Source: Phenylobacterium zucineum HLK1 (GTDB lineage Bacteria; Pseudomonadota; Alphaproteobacteria; Caulobacterales; Caulobacteraceae). From it: a stretch of 64,000 nt of DNA. Every line of letters starts with the position of its first letter. The stretch's first letter is position 1. The stretch spans positions 1 through 64,000 of the forward strand of contig NC_011144.1 of assembly GCF_000017265.1 (NCBI RefSeq), in the 5' to 3' direction. The position numbers and the translations under genes are program-made. The notes under the pieces are model-generated. The model was not told the origin of the DNA and searched no databases. It saw only the letters and a list, made by a program, of their open reading frames with translations. Positions 1 through 8,209 of the stretch are shown piece by piece.

Positions 1-870
1 GTGGGTGCGACCCTTTTGCCGACCTCCAGCCCGCCCCGGCTCGCCACCTATTTCCACGTGCACCTCGTCTCGGACTCCACCGGCGAGACGCTGAACGCCA
101 TGGCGCGGGCGGTCTGCGCCCGCTTCGAGAACGTCCTGCCGATCGAGCACATCTACGCCCTGGTCCGCAGCCAGCGGCAGCTCGACCGGGCGCTGGGCGA
201 CATCGAGGAATCCCCCGGCATCGTCCTGCACACCATCGTCGACGAAAAGCTGCGCCACATCCTGGAGGAAGGCTGCCGGCGGCTCGACATGCCCTGCATC
301 CCGGCCCTGGACCCGCTGGTCAGCGCCATGCAGCGCTACCTGGGCGCGGCGACCACCAGCCGGGTCGGCGCGCACCTGCGGCTCGACAACGATTATTTCA
401 ACCGGATGGACGCCCTGAACTACGCCATCGGCCACGACGACGGCCAGGGCGGTCAGGACCTCGATCAGGCCGACGTCGTGCTGGTGGGGGTGTCGCGGAC
501 GTCGAAGACGCCGACCTGCATCTATCTCGCCCACCGCGGCGTGCGGGCGGCGAACGTCCCGCTCGTCCCGGGCCGGCCGGTCCCCGAGAAGCTGTTCACG
601 ATGAAGAACACCCTGATCGTCGGCCTGACGATCTCGCCCGACCGGCTGATCCAGATCCGCCGCAACCGGCTACTCAGCCTGAAGGAGCACCGGGAGTCGA
701 GCTACATCGACGTCGACGCGGTGCGCGAGGAGATCGTCTACGCCCGCCGGCTGTACGAACGGCACGGCTGGCCCACCATCGACGTGACCCGCCGCTCGGT
801 CGAGGAGACCGCCGCGGCCGTGCTCAACCTGCTGCACGGCGGCCACGGCCAGGTGGAGGTGCTGGGTTGA
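1..870 (+). CDS. Pyruvate, phosphate dikinase / PEP synthase regulatory protein (PPSR, DUF299)
   Basis: Bifunctional serine/threonine kinase and Pi-dependent phosphorylase family that switches PEP synthase or PPDK off and on by threonine phosphorylation, so it controls gluconeogenic PEP formation in the cytoplasm. The N-terminal [11 protein letters not shown] signature is at about residues 21-31, and the nucleotide-binding loop GVSRTSKTP is at residues 163-171, as in the family. The 289-aa frame is open from the first base of the window with a GTG there, so the true start could lie at or before position 1. Its stop overlaps the TTG start of maf, giving a four-gene co-directional run (PPSR-maf-aroE-coaE). 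The target dikinase is not in the window. Confidence 0.93.
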
Positions 871-1463
871 GCGAGACGATCATCCTGGCCTCCAAGAGCG
901 CCGCCCGGCGGGCGGTGCTGGAAGGGGCCGGCGTTCCTTTCGAATGCGCGACGGCCGGCGTCGACGAGGATGCGGTCAAGGCGAGCCTGCTGGCGGAGGG
1001 CGCCCGCCCGCGCGAGGTGGCCGACGCCCTGGCCGAGCTGAAGGCGGTCCGCGTCTCGCGCCGGACGCCGGGGTTCGTCATCGGCGCCGACCAGACGCTG
1101 GAGCTGGGCGGCCGGCTCTACGACAAGGTGGACACCATCGACGCCGCGCGCGAGCGGCTGAAGGAACTGCGCGGCCAGGTCCACAAGCTGCACTCGGCCG
1201 TGGTGGTCGCCAAGGACGGGGCCCCGATCTGGCGCGAGGTGGCGACCTGCACCCTGGCCATGCGGCCGTTCTCGGACGCCTTCCTGGAGACCTACCTGGC
1301 CGAGGAGGGCGAGGCTGCGCTGGGCTCGGTGGGCTGCTACCGGCTGGAAGGGCCGGGCGCCCAGCTCTTCGAGAAGATCGACGGGGACTATTTCGCCATC
1401 CTGGGCCTGCCGCTGCTGGGCCTGCTCGACCTCCTCAGACGACATGGAGCCCTCGCCGCATGA
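867..1463 (+). CDS. maf: Maf/YhdE-type nucleotide pyrophosphatase
   Basis: House-cleaning nucleoside triphosphate pyrophosphatase of the Maf family, which hydrolyses non-canonical or methylated NTPs. It has the N-terminal LASKSAARR element (residues 7-15, usually LASxSPRR; here the Pro is Ala) and the GADQ metal/substrate motif at 73-76. At 198 aa it is the usual length. The start is a TTG overlapping the upstream TGA (TTGA), implying translational coupling with the PPSR gene. Its stop in turn overlaps the ATG of aroE. Confidence 0.92.
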
Positions 1464-2323
1464 AGCCGCCGATCACGGGACGCACGGTCGTGGCCGGAGT
1501 CGCGGGCCAGCCCGTGGCCCATTCGCTCTCCCCGCTGATCCACAACGCCTGGCTGGCGGCGGCGGGGATCGACGGGGTCTATGTGGCCTTCGCCCCGGAC
1601 GCCGACCGGTTCGAGGTGTTCGTGGACGGCCTGCGCGGCGGGGCGATCCGCGGCCTGAACGTCACCATTCCCTTCAAGGAGGTGGCGCTCTCCATCGCCG
1701 ACGTCGTGAGCCCGCGGGCCGAGGCGGCGGCGGCGGCCAACCTGATCACCTTCGAGGCCGACGGCAGGGTCCTGGCCGACAACACCGACGGCGTGGGGCT
1801 GCTGGGCGCCCTTCAGGCCCAGGCCCCCGGCTGGCGGGCCGACGCCGGACCCGTGGCCGTGCTCGGCGCGGGCGGGGCGGCGCGCGGGGCGGTGGCCGCC
1901 CTCGTCGCCGCCGGCGCGCCGCAGGTGCGGATCGTCAACCGCACCCTGGCCAAGGCCGAGGCCGTCGCCGGGGCGGTGGGCCGCATCGCCGTCGCCTGCC
2001 CGCTGGACGCGGCGGCCCAAGCCTTCGAGGGCGCGACGGCGGTGATCAACGCCACCTCGGCCGGCCTCTCGGGTTCGCCCGGCCTGGACGTGCCGCTGGA
2101 GGCGACCCCCGAGACGGCGGTCGTCATGGATATGGTCTACAAGCCGCTGGTCACCCCGTTCCTGCAGCGGGCCCAGGACCTTAGGCGGCGCACGGTGGAC
2201 GGGCTGGAGATGCTGATCCGCCAGGCCGAACCCTCGTTCCAGGCCTTCTACGGCGCCAATCCGCCGGCGGGCGCGGACGTCCGCGCGCTGGCCCTGAAGA
2301 CGCTGGAGGGCCGAGCCCCATGA
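1460..2323 (+). CDS. aroE: Shikimate dehydrogenase AroE
   Basis: NADPH-dependent reduction of 3-dehydroshikimate to shikimate in aromatic amino acid synthesis. The shikimate-binding HSLSP motif is at residues 21-25, the catalytic NVTIPFK loop ends at Lys73, and GAGGAARG forms the nucleotide-binding Rossmann loop near residue 130. The frame is open further upstream, but ATG 1460 gives the family-typical N-terminus and an ATGA overlap with the maf stop. The protein is 287 aa. Its stop overlaps the start of coaE. Confidence 0.95.
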
Positions 2324-2931
2324 AGATCGTCGGCCTCACCGGCTCCATCGGCATGGGCAAGTCCACCACCGCGGCGATGTTCCGCGACGCCGGAATCCCC
2401 GTCTACGACGCCGACGCGGCGGTCCACGACCTCTACGACCAGGGCGGCGCGGCCGTCGGGCCCGTGGGCGAGGCCTTCCCGGGGGTTGTGAAGGACGGCC
2501 GCGTCGATCGCGAGGCGCTGCGCCAGCAGGTGCTGGGAAATCCCGAGGCGCTGAAGCGGCTGAACGCCATCGTCCATCCCCTGGTCGGCCAGGACCGGGT
2601 GCAGTTCTTCAAGGCGGCCGAGGCGGCGGGCGCCGATATGGTGGTGCTGGACATCCCCCTGCTGTTCGAGACGGGCGGCCACGCGAACGTCGATGCGGTG
2701 GTGGTCGTCTCGGCGCCCCCCCAGATGCAGCGCGAGCGGGTGCTGGCCCGGCCCGGCATGACCCCGGAACGGCTGGACGCCATCCTCGCCCAGCAGACCC
2801 CGGACGCCGAGAAGCGGGCCCGGGCGCACTTCGTCGTCGACACCGGCCAGGGCCTGGAGCACGCCCGCGCCCAGGTGATGACCATCATCGCCGCCCTGCG
2901 GGCCGGGACGGACGGAGGGCGCGGCGACTAG
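2320..2931 (+). CDS. coaE: Dephospho-CoA kinase CoaE
   Basis: Final step of coenzyme A synthesis: ATP-dependent phosphorylation of the 3'-OH of dephospho-CoA. The P-loop GSIGMGKST is at residues 8-16, followed by YDADAAVH, and DIPLLFETG marks the substrate and lid region, all typical of CoaE. The protein is 203 aa. ATG overlaps the aroE stop (ATGA), so it is the last gene of the coupled PPSR-maf-aroE-coaE run. Confidence 0.95.
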
Positions 2932-2988
2932 CCGCCTGCGCGTTTCCGCCGGTTGAAAGAGGCCGCCGAACCGGGCCATTGAAGGGCC

Positions 2989-3693
2989 ATGGCGCGCGAA
3001 ATCGTCCTCGACACCGAGACCACGGGCTTCGACCCGCTCACCGGCGACCGGCTGGTGGAAATCGCCTGCCTTGAGATCGAGGATTTCATCCCGACCGGGC
3101 GGCACTTCCACGCCTACATCGATCCCTGCCGGGACATGCCGGCCGAGGCCGAGAAGGTGCACGGCCTCTCCACCGCCTTCCTGCGCGGCAAGCCGAAGTT
3201 CGAGGCGCCCGAGATCGTCGAGGCGTTCCTGGACTTCGTGGCCGATGCGCCGATCGTCGCCCACAATGCGGCCTTCGACCGGGCCTTCGTGAACTACGAG
3301 CTGGGCCTGTGCAGCCGGGCCGAGCTGCCCGACCACCGCTGGATCGACACCCTGGCGCTCGCCAAGCAGCGCTTCCCGGGGATGCACAACTCGCTGGACG
3401 CGCTCTGCAAGCGCTTCAAGATCTCGCTGGCGGAGCGCGAGAAGCACGGGGCGCTGATCGACACCAAGCTGCTGGCGGCGGTCTATCTCGAGCTGCGCGG
3501 CGGCCGCGAACGGCGGCTGGAGCTGACCTCGTCCGCGGCGGTCAGCGCGGTGCACGCGGCGACGCGCAACAGCTACGGCGCGCGACCGAGGCCGCTGGCG
3601 CCCCTCTCCAGCGACGAGGAGCGCGCGGTCCACGCCGCGTTCATCCGCGAGGTGGTCAAGAGCGAGGAGCTCTGGGGCAAGTTCGGGCTGTAG
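2989..3693 (+). CDS. dnaQ: DNA polymerase III epsilon subunit DnaQ
   Basis: Proofreading 3'-5' exonuclease of the replicative polymerase (DEDDh family). ExoI DTETTG is at residues 8-13 with the metal ligands Asp8 and Glu10; ExoII is HNAAFD near residue 86; the ExoIII region HGALIDTKLLA carries the catalytic His and Asp. At 234 aa it is the usual length. It sits 57 bp after coaE and converges on secB, with a GC-rich hairpin between their stops. Confidence 0.94.
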   Translation: MAREIVLDTETTGFDPLTGDRLVEIACLEIEDFIPTGRHFHAYIDPCRDMPAEAEKVHGLSTAFLRGKPKFEAPEIVEAFLDFVADAPIVAHNAAFDRAFVNYELGLCSRAELPDHRWIDTLALAKQRFPGMHNSLDALCKRFKISLAEREKHGALIDTKLLAAVYLELRGGRERRLELTSSAAVSAVHAATRNSYGARPRPLAPLSSDEERAVHAAFIREVVKSEELWGKFGL

Positions 3694-3696
3694 CGT

Positions 3697-3717
3697 CCCT
3701 CCCCGCGAGGGGGAGGG
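3697..3717. terminator. Hairpin between dnaQ and secB stops
   Basis: Perfect 8-bp arms CCCTCCCC / GGGGAGGG around a 5-nt loop, lying between the convergent stops of dnaQ and secB. There is no clear T-tract on either strand, so a bidirectional intrinsic terminator is an inference from stem strength and position. Confidence 0.5.
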
Positions 3718-3723
3718 CAGGCG

Positions 3724-4215
3724 TCAGGCGTGGCCGACCTGTTCCTGTTCCTGGGCCTTGCGGGCCGCGTAGACGCCGGCGAAGTCGATCGGATCCAGCA
3801 TGAAGGGCGGGAAGCCGCCCTCGGCCGTGACGTCGGCGATGATCCGGCGGGCGAAGGGGAAGAGGTAGCGCGGGCACTCGATCAGCAGCACCGGCTCCAG
3901 GTCCTCCGCCGGCACGCCGGCGATCTGGAACACGCCGCCGTAGAGCAGCTCGACCACGAACAGGGCGCCGTCGTCGCGGGTGGCTCTGGCCGACAGCTTC
4001 AGGTCCACCTCGAACAGGCCGTCCTCGCGGCCCCGGGCGTTCATCTCGACGCCGAGGTCGATCTGCGGCTGGGTCTGGGCGGCGCGCAGGGCGTCGGGCG
4101 CGCGCGGGTTCTCGAACGACAGGTCGCGGATGAACTGGGCGAGGATGCGGATGCCGGGCGCCTGGCCTTCGGCGGCTTCGGGCGCGCCCGGGGCGCCGGC
4201 GTCGGTTTCGGACAT
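3724..4215 (-). CDS. secB: Protein-export chaperone SecB
   Basis: Cytoplasmic tetrameric chaperone that keeps secretory preproteins unfolded and hands them to SecA. The 163-aa sequence carries SecB-typical blocks: [14 protein letters not shown] near residue 25, the beta-sandwich core around VELLYGGVF, and [18 protein letters not shown] toward the C-terminus. It is monocistronic and divergent from the Tim44-like gene. A perfect 26-bp tandem duplication starts 12 bp upstream of its ATG. Confidence 0.95.
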
Positions 4216-4226
4216 GATCTGGCTTG

Positions 4227-4278
4227 AATCCTATCGCAAACGCGGGAGAAACAATCCTATCGCAAACGCGGGAGAAAC
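4227..4278. repeat. Perfect 26-bp tandem duplication in the secB leader
   Basis: Two identical 26-bp copies (4227-4252 and 4253-4278) sit head to tail directly upstream of secB. Each starts AATCCTATCGCAAACGCGGG and ends AGAAAC. Because the copies lie 12-63 bp before the SecB start, the duplication may double a promoter or operator element or lengthen the 5' leader. Confidence 0.9.
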
Positions 4279-4406
4279 GCGTCTCTTCGGGCGGCCCGGC
4301 TAACATGGCGCCTCAGGGGATGCAACGCCGCCCCTGACGGCGGCGTTCCGGCAGCCTATATTGAGGCGTTGGACGGATCCCCCACGTCCCTAGCCAAGGC
4401 AGGAAG

Positions 4407-5024
4407 TTGCAAGTCCTCGAGCTGATCATCTTCGCCGGCCTCGCGGCCATCGTGCTCTACCAGCTCTATTCGGTGCTGGGCCGGCGCGTCGGGCGCCAGC
4501 CGGAGGACCAGGCCGCCGCCGAGCCGGCGCAGGGCTCCGTACGCGCCGTCGACCGGATGGCCGAACCGGCCGACGACGGCGTGGCGCTGACGGGCCTGGC
4601 CGCGGTGAAGGCGCTGGACCCCAGCTTCGACGTCGGCCACTTCCTGGGCGGCGCCAAGCAGGCCTACGAGATGATCGTGCGGGCCTTCGCCGACGGCGAC
4701 CGGGCCACGCTGAAGAACCTGCTCGCGCCGCAGGTGCTGGCCTCGTTCGAGGCGGCCATCGACCAGCGCGAGGCCGAGGGCCGCACCGAGAGCGTCGAGT
4801 TCTTCCACCCGCCCCGCGCCGACCTCGAGAAGGCCGACGTCACGGGCGCCGACCTCGGCCGGGTGACCGTCCGGTTCCTGGCCGAATTCCGCAGCCGCAC
4901 CAAGGGCCCCGAGGGCGAGGCCGTGGACGACCGCCGCACCGCCGAGCTGTGGACGTTCGAACGCAATCTTAAGAGCCGTGACCCCAACTGGATGCTGGTC
5001 CACGTCGACGCCGCGGAGGCGTAA
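4407..5024 (+). CDS. Tim44-like domain membrane protein
   Basis: 205 aa with an N-terminal membrane segment (about residues 4-20) followed by a charged linker and a C-terminal Tim44-like fold (roughly 65-200, from FLGGAKQAYEMIVRAFADGD onward). Alphaproteobacterial Tim44-like proteins are the bacterial relatives of mitochondrial Tim44 and are membrane tethered. I cannot tell whether this one binds lipid or assists export. The start is a TTG at 4407; no better ATG gives the membrane segment. It lies divergent from secB and is followed within 5 bp by mltA. Confidence 0.8.
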   Translation: MQVLELIIFAGLAAIVLYQLYSVLGRRVGRQPEDQAAAEPAQGSVRAVDRMAEPADDGVALTGLAAVKALDPSFDVGHFLGGAKQAYEMIVRAFADGDRATLKNLLAPQVLASFEAAIDQREAEGRTESVEFFHPPRADLEKADVTGADLGRVTVRFLAEFRSRTKGPEGEAVDDRRTAELWTFERNLKSRDPNWMLVHVDAAEA

Positions 5025-5029
5025 GCGCC

Positions 5030-6113
5030 TTGAACATCGGTCCGGTGCGGGCGGCCCTGGCCGCCCTGGTCCTTACCGCCTGCGCCACGCCCACGGTGGT
5101 CCCGCCCGTCGGACCGGCCGTCCCGCCGCACCGGCCTCTGCCGCCGCCCGCGCCTGAGCCTGCGCCGGGAGAGGCGCTGCGCCCGCGCTTCCTCTCCGAG
5201 CTGCCCGGCTGGGCGGCCGAGGACCACGCCCAGGCCCTCGAGGGTTTCCGCGCGGGCTGCCAGGCGGTCCGCGATCCTAAGGTGCAGCCGCTGTGCGCCG
5301 AGGCCCGGACCGTGGCGGCCGCCGACGCCCGCCGGTGGTTCGAAAGCCGCTTCCTCGCCGAGCCGCTGCCGGGCGAGGGGGTGCTCACCGCCTATTTCCT
5401 ATTTCGCTCCCGTCTACGAAGCGCGCCGCCGGCCCGACGCCGAGTTCAGCGCCCCCGTGCGGCCGAAGCCCGCCGACCTGGTGAACGGCGCCCCCTACGC
5501 CGACCGCGCCGCCATCGAGGCGCGTCCGGCCGACGACGCCATCGCCTGGATGCGGCCCGAGGAGCTGTTCTTCCTGCAGGTGCAGGGCTCGGGCGTGCTG
5601 ACCTTCGAGGACGGCCGGCGGATGAAGGCGCTCTACGCCGCCAACAACGGCCAGCCCTTCGTCGGCATCGCCAATCCCATGCGCGACCGAGGCCTGCTGG
5701 CGCGGGACGCCACCTCGGGCGAGGCGATCCGCCTGTGGCTGGCGGCCAACCGGGGCCCGGCCGCCGACGAGATCATGCGGCTCAATCCGCGCTACGCCTT
5801 CTTCCGCCTCGCCCCGGGCGACGGCCGCCCGCCCGCCGGCGCGGCGAACGTGCCCCTGCCCGCCGGCCGGGCCATCGCGGTGGACCCGGCGCACCACGCC
5901 TACGGCGGCTTCTACTGGATCGACGCCGAGGCGCCGCTGCTGAAGGGCGCCTTCCCGACCTACCGCCGCCTTGTCGCCGCCCTGGACACCGGCGGGGCGA
6001 TCAAGGGGCCGGTGCGGGCCGACCTCTACCTCGGCGAAGGCGGCGCGGCCGGAGCCGAGGCGGGGCGGGTGCGCCACACCCTGCGCATGTTCCGCCTGGT
6101 CCCCTACCGGTGA
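5030..6113 (+). pseudogene. mltA: mltA, membrane-bound lytic transglycosylase A, frameshifted
   Basis: Lipoprotein-type peptidoglycan lytic transglycosylase. The N-terminal part (TTG 5030 to about 5398) encodes a lipobox-like LTACAT and the beginning of the catalytic domain up to GVLTAYF. The C-terminal part resumes in the next frame from about 5405 (APVYEA) and includes LFFLQVQGSGVL and DPAHHAYGGFYW, both characteristic of MltA/3D domains. The break is a tandem copy of CCTATTT (5391-5397 and 5398-5404). Removing one copy restores a continuous 358-aa MltA ending in a GTGA overlap with smr. As read, the N-terminal frame instead runs on into smr. It could be a real mutation, a slippage-reversible allele or an assembly error. 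Confidence 0.88.
5391..5404. repeat. 7-bp tandem duplication inside mltA
   Basis: CCTATTTCCTATTT, two exact 7-bp copies. One copy would encode AYFAPVYEA in frame; two shift the frame by +1 and inactivate the catalytic domain. Confidence 0.9.
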
Positions 6114-6616
6114 AACGGCCGCTGAAGCCCGAGGAGCTGCGGATCTGGTCGCTGGTGGCCGCGACCGTCCACCCGCTCCCGGGGAGGGCGACGCCGAAGC
6201 AGCCCGCCCCCCAGAACCTGGACGCCCCGGCGCGGATCGAGCCGAAGCGGCCCGCGGCGGCCAGGCTGGGAGCCGCGCGGGAGGGCGTCGACGCCATCGA
6301 GCCGAACCGCAAGACCCGCATCGCCCGCGAGCGCGATCCGATCGGCGCGCGGATCGACCTGCACGGCATGACCCAGGACCGGGCCCGCGCCGCGCTCGAG
6401 GCCTTCCTCGCCCGCGCCTGGGACGAGGGCTACCGCTCGGTGCTGGTGATCACGGGCAAGGGCGTGCAGGGCGACGGCGTCCTGCGCCGCCACGCGCCGG
6501 AATGGCTGGCCGCGCCGCACCTGGCGCACATCGTCGCGGGGGTGTCCGAGGCGCACCGCCGGCATGGCGGGGCCGGCGCGCTCTATGTCGCCCTGAAGCG
6601 CAAGCCTCCGAGGTGA
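6110..6616 (+). CDS. Smr-domain protein (Smr/MutS2 family)
   Basis: 168 aa with a basic, Pro-rich N-terminal half and a C-terminal Smr domain (about residues 78-165) carrying IDLHGMT and VLVITGKG. Smr domains act as nucleases on branched DNA or on RNA of stalled ribosomes; the role of this stand-alone protein is not known. GTG 6110 overlaps the mltA stop (GTGA), so normal expression would be coupled to mltA. Because of the mltA frameshift, the upstream mltA frame is continuous with this gene. Its stop codon falls in the first unit of a 3 x 12-bp repeat. Confidence 0.88.
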   Translation: MKRPLKPEELRIWSLVAATVHPLPGRATPKQPAPQNLDAPARIEPKRPAAARLGAAREGVDAIEPNRKTRIARERDPIGARIDLHGMTQDRARAALEAFLARAWDEGYRSVLVITGKGVQGDGVLRRHAPEWLAAPHLAHIVAGVSEAHRRHGGAGALYVALKRKPPR

Positions 6617-6648
6617 GCCAGGGGGTGAGCCAGGGGGTGAGCCAGGGG
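6613..6648. repeat. Three perfect 12-bp tandem repeats
   Basis: GTGAGCCAGGGG repeated three times without mismatch (6613-6624, 6625-6636, 6637-6648). The smr stop TGA is inside the first unit, and the array ends 53 bp before the next gene. No function is evident; slippage would change only the intergenic distance. Confidence 0.9.
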
Positions 6649-6701
6649 ATGCAGGCCGCGCTTGGCTCGACTCGCGGTCTCGACTAGCGTCCCGCCGACG
6701 C

Positions 6702-7109
6702 ATGTCCGGAAAACTCGCCAACTTCATCGACCTGCCGGTGATCTCGGATCCCCGGGGGAATCTGTGCTTTGCGGAATCGAACCGGCATGTCCCGTTCGCG
6801 ATCGAGCGGGTCTACTACCTCTACGACGTGCCCAGCGGCTCTATGCGGGCCGGTCACGCCCACCTGGCGCTGAACCAGCTGCTGCTGGCGGTCTCGGGCA
6901 GCTTCGACGTGCGCCTGCACGACGGGACCACCGAGGAGGTGGTGACCCTGAACCGCCCGCACCGGGGCCTGCACATCGGGCCGAACCTGTGGCGAGAGAT
7001 CGAGAATTTCTCGTCGGGGGCGGTCTGCATGGTGCTGGCCTCGATGGTCTACGACGAGAGCGATTACATCCGCGACTTCGACGCCTTCCTGGCTCACGCC
7101 CGCCGATGA
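6702..7109 (+). CDS. Sugar 3,4-ketoisomerase, FdtA/WxcM-like cupin
   Basis: 135-aa small cupin of the FdtA/QdtA group, which converts dTDP-4-keto-6-deoxyglucose to the 3-keto isomer for later amination. Family features seen: LPVISDPRGNL near the N-terminus, the catalytic RAGHAH (His52 and His54, normally RGxHAH), and the LHIGPNLWREIENFSSGAV strand region. The following aminotransferase overlaps it by ATGA, the expected partner for making a 3-amino-3,6-dideoxyhexose. No dTDP-glucose synthase or 4,6-dehydratase is in the window. The exact sugar product is inferred. Confidence 0.87.
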   Translation: MSGKLANFIDLPVISDPRGNLCFAESNRHVPFAIERVYYLYDVPSGSMRAGHAHLALNQLLLAVSGSFDVRLHDGTTEEVVTLNRPHRGLHIGPNLWREIENFSSGAVCMVLASMVYDESDYIRDFDAFLAHARR

Positions 7110-8209
7110 AGTTCTTCGACCTGGGCCTGGCCGAGGACGGCCTGCGAAGCGAGCTGGACGCCGCCTACGCCCGGGTGATCGATTCCGGCTGGACCATCCT
7201 GGGCGCCGAGATGGAGGCGTTCGAGCGTGAGTTCGCCGCCTTCTGCGGGGCGAAGCACGCGGTCGGCGTCGGCAACGGCCTCGACGCCCTGGTGCTGGCG
7301 CTGCGGGCCGCCGGCGTCGGCCCGGGCGCCGAGGTGATCGTCCCCTCGCACACCTTCATCGCCACCTGGCTGGCGGTGGCGGCGGTCGGGGCCACCATCA
7401 TCCCCGTCGAGGCCGATCCTCGGACCTACACCCTGGACCCACAGGCCGCGGCTGCGGCGGTGACGCCGAAGACGGCGGCGATCCTGCCGGTCTCGCTCTA
7501 CGGCCACCCGGCCGACATGGACGCCCTGATGGAGCTGGCCGCCCGGCACGGCCTCTTCGTGCTGGAGGACGCCGCCCAGAGCCACGGCGCCGAGCACCGG
7601 GGGCGGCGGACGGGCGCGCTGGCGCACGCCACCGCGTTCAGCTTCTATCCGACCAAGAACCTGGGCGCCCTCGGCGACGCCGGCGCGGTGACGACCGACG
7701 ATCCCGCGCTAGCCGACCGCCTGCGGCGCCTGCGCAACTACGGCTCGGAGCGCAAGTACGTCCACGAGGTGGTGGGCGTGAACTCGCGGCTGGATGAGCT
7801 GCAGGCGGCGTTCCTGCGGGTCTTCCTGCCGAGGCTCGAAGCCCGGAATGCGCGACGCCGCGAGGTCGCCGCCGCCTACGCGCGGTCGCTGCCGACCGAC
7901 ATCGTCACGCCGCCGGGCGAGGCCGACTGGGCCCGGGCGGTCTACCACCTCTACGTCGTGCGCAGCGCCCGGCGCGACGCCCTGCAGGCGAAGCTGGCCG
8001 AGGCCGGCGTGCAGACCCTGATCCACTATCCCACGCCGTGCCACCTGCAGCCGGCGTTCGCCCACCTGGGCTTCCGGGCCGGGCAGTTCCCGCTCGCCGA
8101 GCGGCTGGCGGCCGAGGTGCTCTCGCTGCCCATGTGGCCGGGCATGACCCCGGCCGACGCGGAAGCGGTCGCAGCGGCGATCCGGAGGACGGAGGAGGGC
8201 GGCTCGTGA
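7106..8209 (+). CDS. DegT/DnrJ/EryC1 family PLP-dependent sugar aminotransferase
   Basis: 367 aa. Transfers an amino group to a nucleotide-linked keto-sugar; the closest functional class is the 3-aminotransferases (FdtB/QdtB/TylB type), judging from its coupling to an FdtA-like isomerase. The PLP Schiff-base lysine is K184 in SFYPTKNLGALGDAG, and the cofactor aspartate lies in VLEDAAQSHGA. Sugar-binding landmarks such as NSRLDELQAA and the C-terminal IHYPTPCHLQPAF are intact. ATG overlaps the upstream TGA, and its own TGA overlaps the next GTG. Confidence 0.9.
   Translation: MKFFDLGLAEDGLRSELDAAYARVIDSGWTILGAEMEAFEREFAAFCGAKHAVGVGNGLDALVLALRAAGVGPGAEVIVPSHTFIATWLAVAAVGATIIPVEADPRTYTLDPQAAAAAVTPKTAAILPVSLYGHPADMDALMELAARHGLFVLEDAAQSHGAEHRGRRTGALAHATAFSFYPTKNLGALGDAGAVTTDDPALADRLRRLRNYGSERKYVHEVVGVNSRLDELQAAFLRVFLPRLEARNARRREVAAAYARSLPTDIVTPPGEADWARAVYHLYVVRSARRDALQAKLAEAGVQTLIHYPTPCHLQPAFAHLGFRAGQFPLAERLAAEVLSLPMWPGMTPADAEAVAAAIRRTEEGGS

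Noticed and set aside
5030..6616. A genuine MltA-Smr fusion gene
   Set aside because: The middle is Arg/Pro-rich nonsense, while the correct MltA sequence continues in the neighbouring frame; explained by the 7-bp duplication.
6613..6648. CRISPR-like or phase-variation array
   Set aside because: Only three 12-bp units with no spacers, and 12 bp is a multiple of three lying after a stop, so no frame switching.
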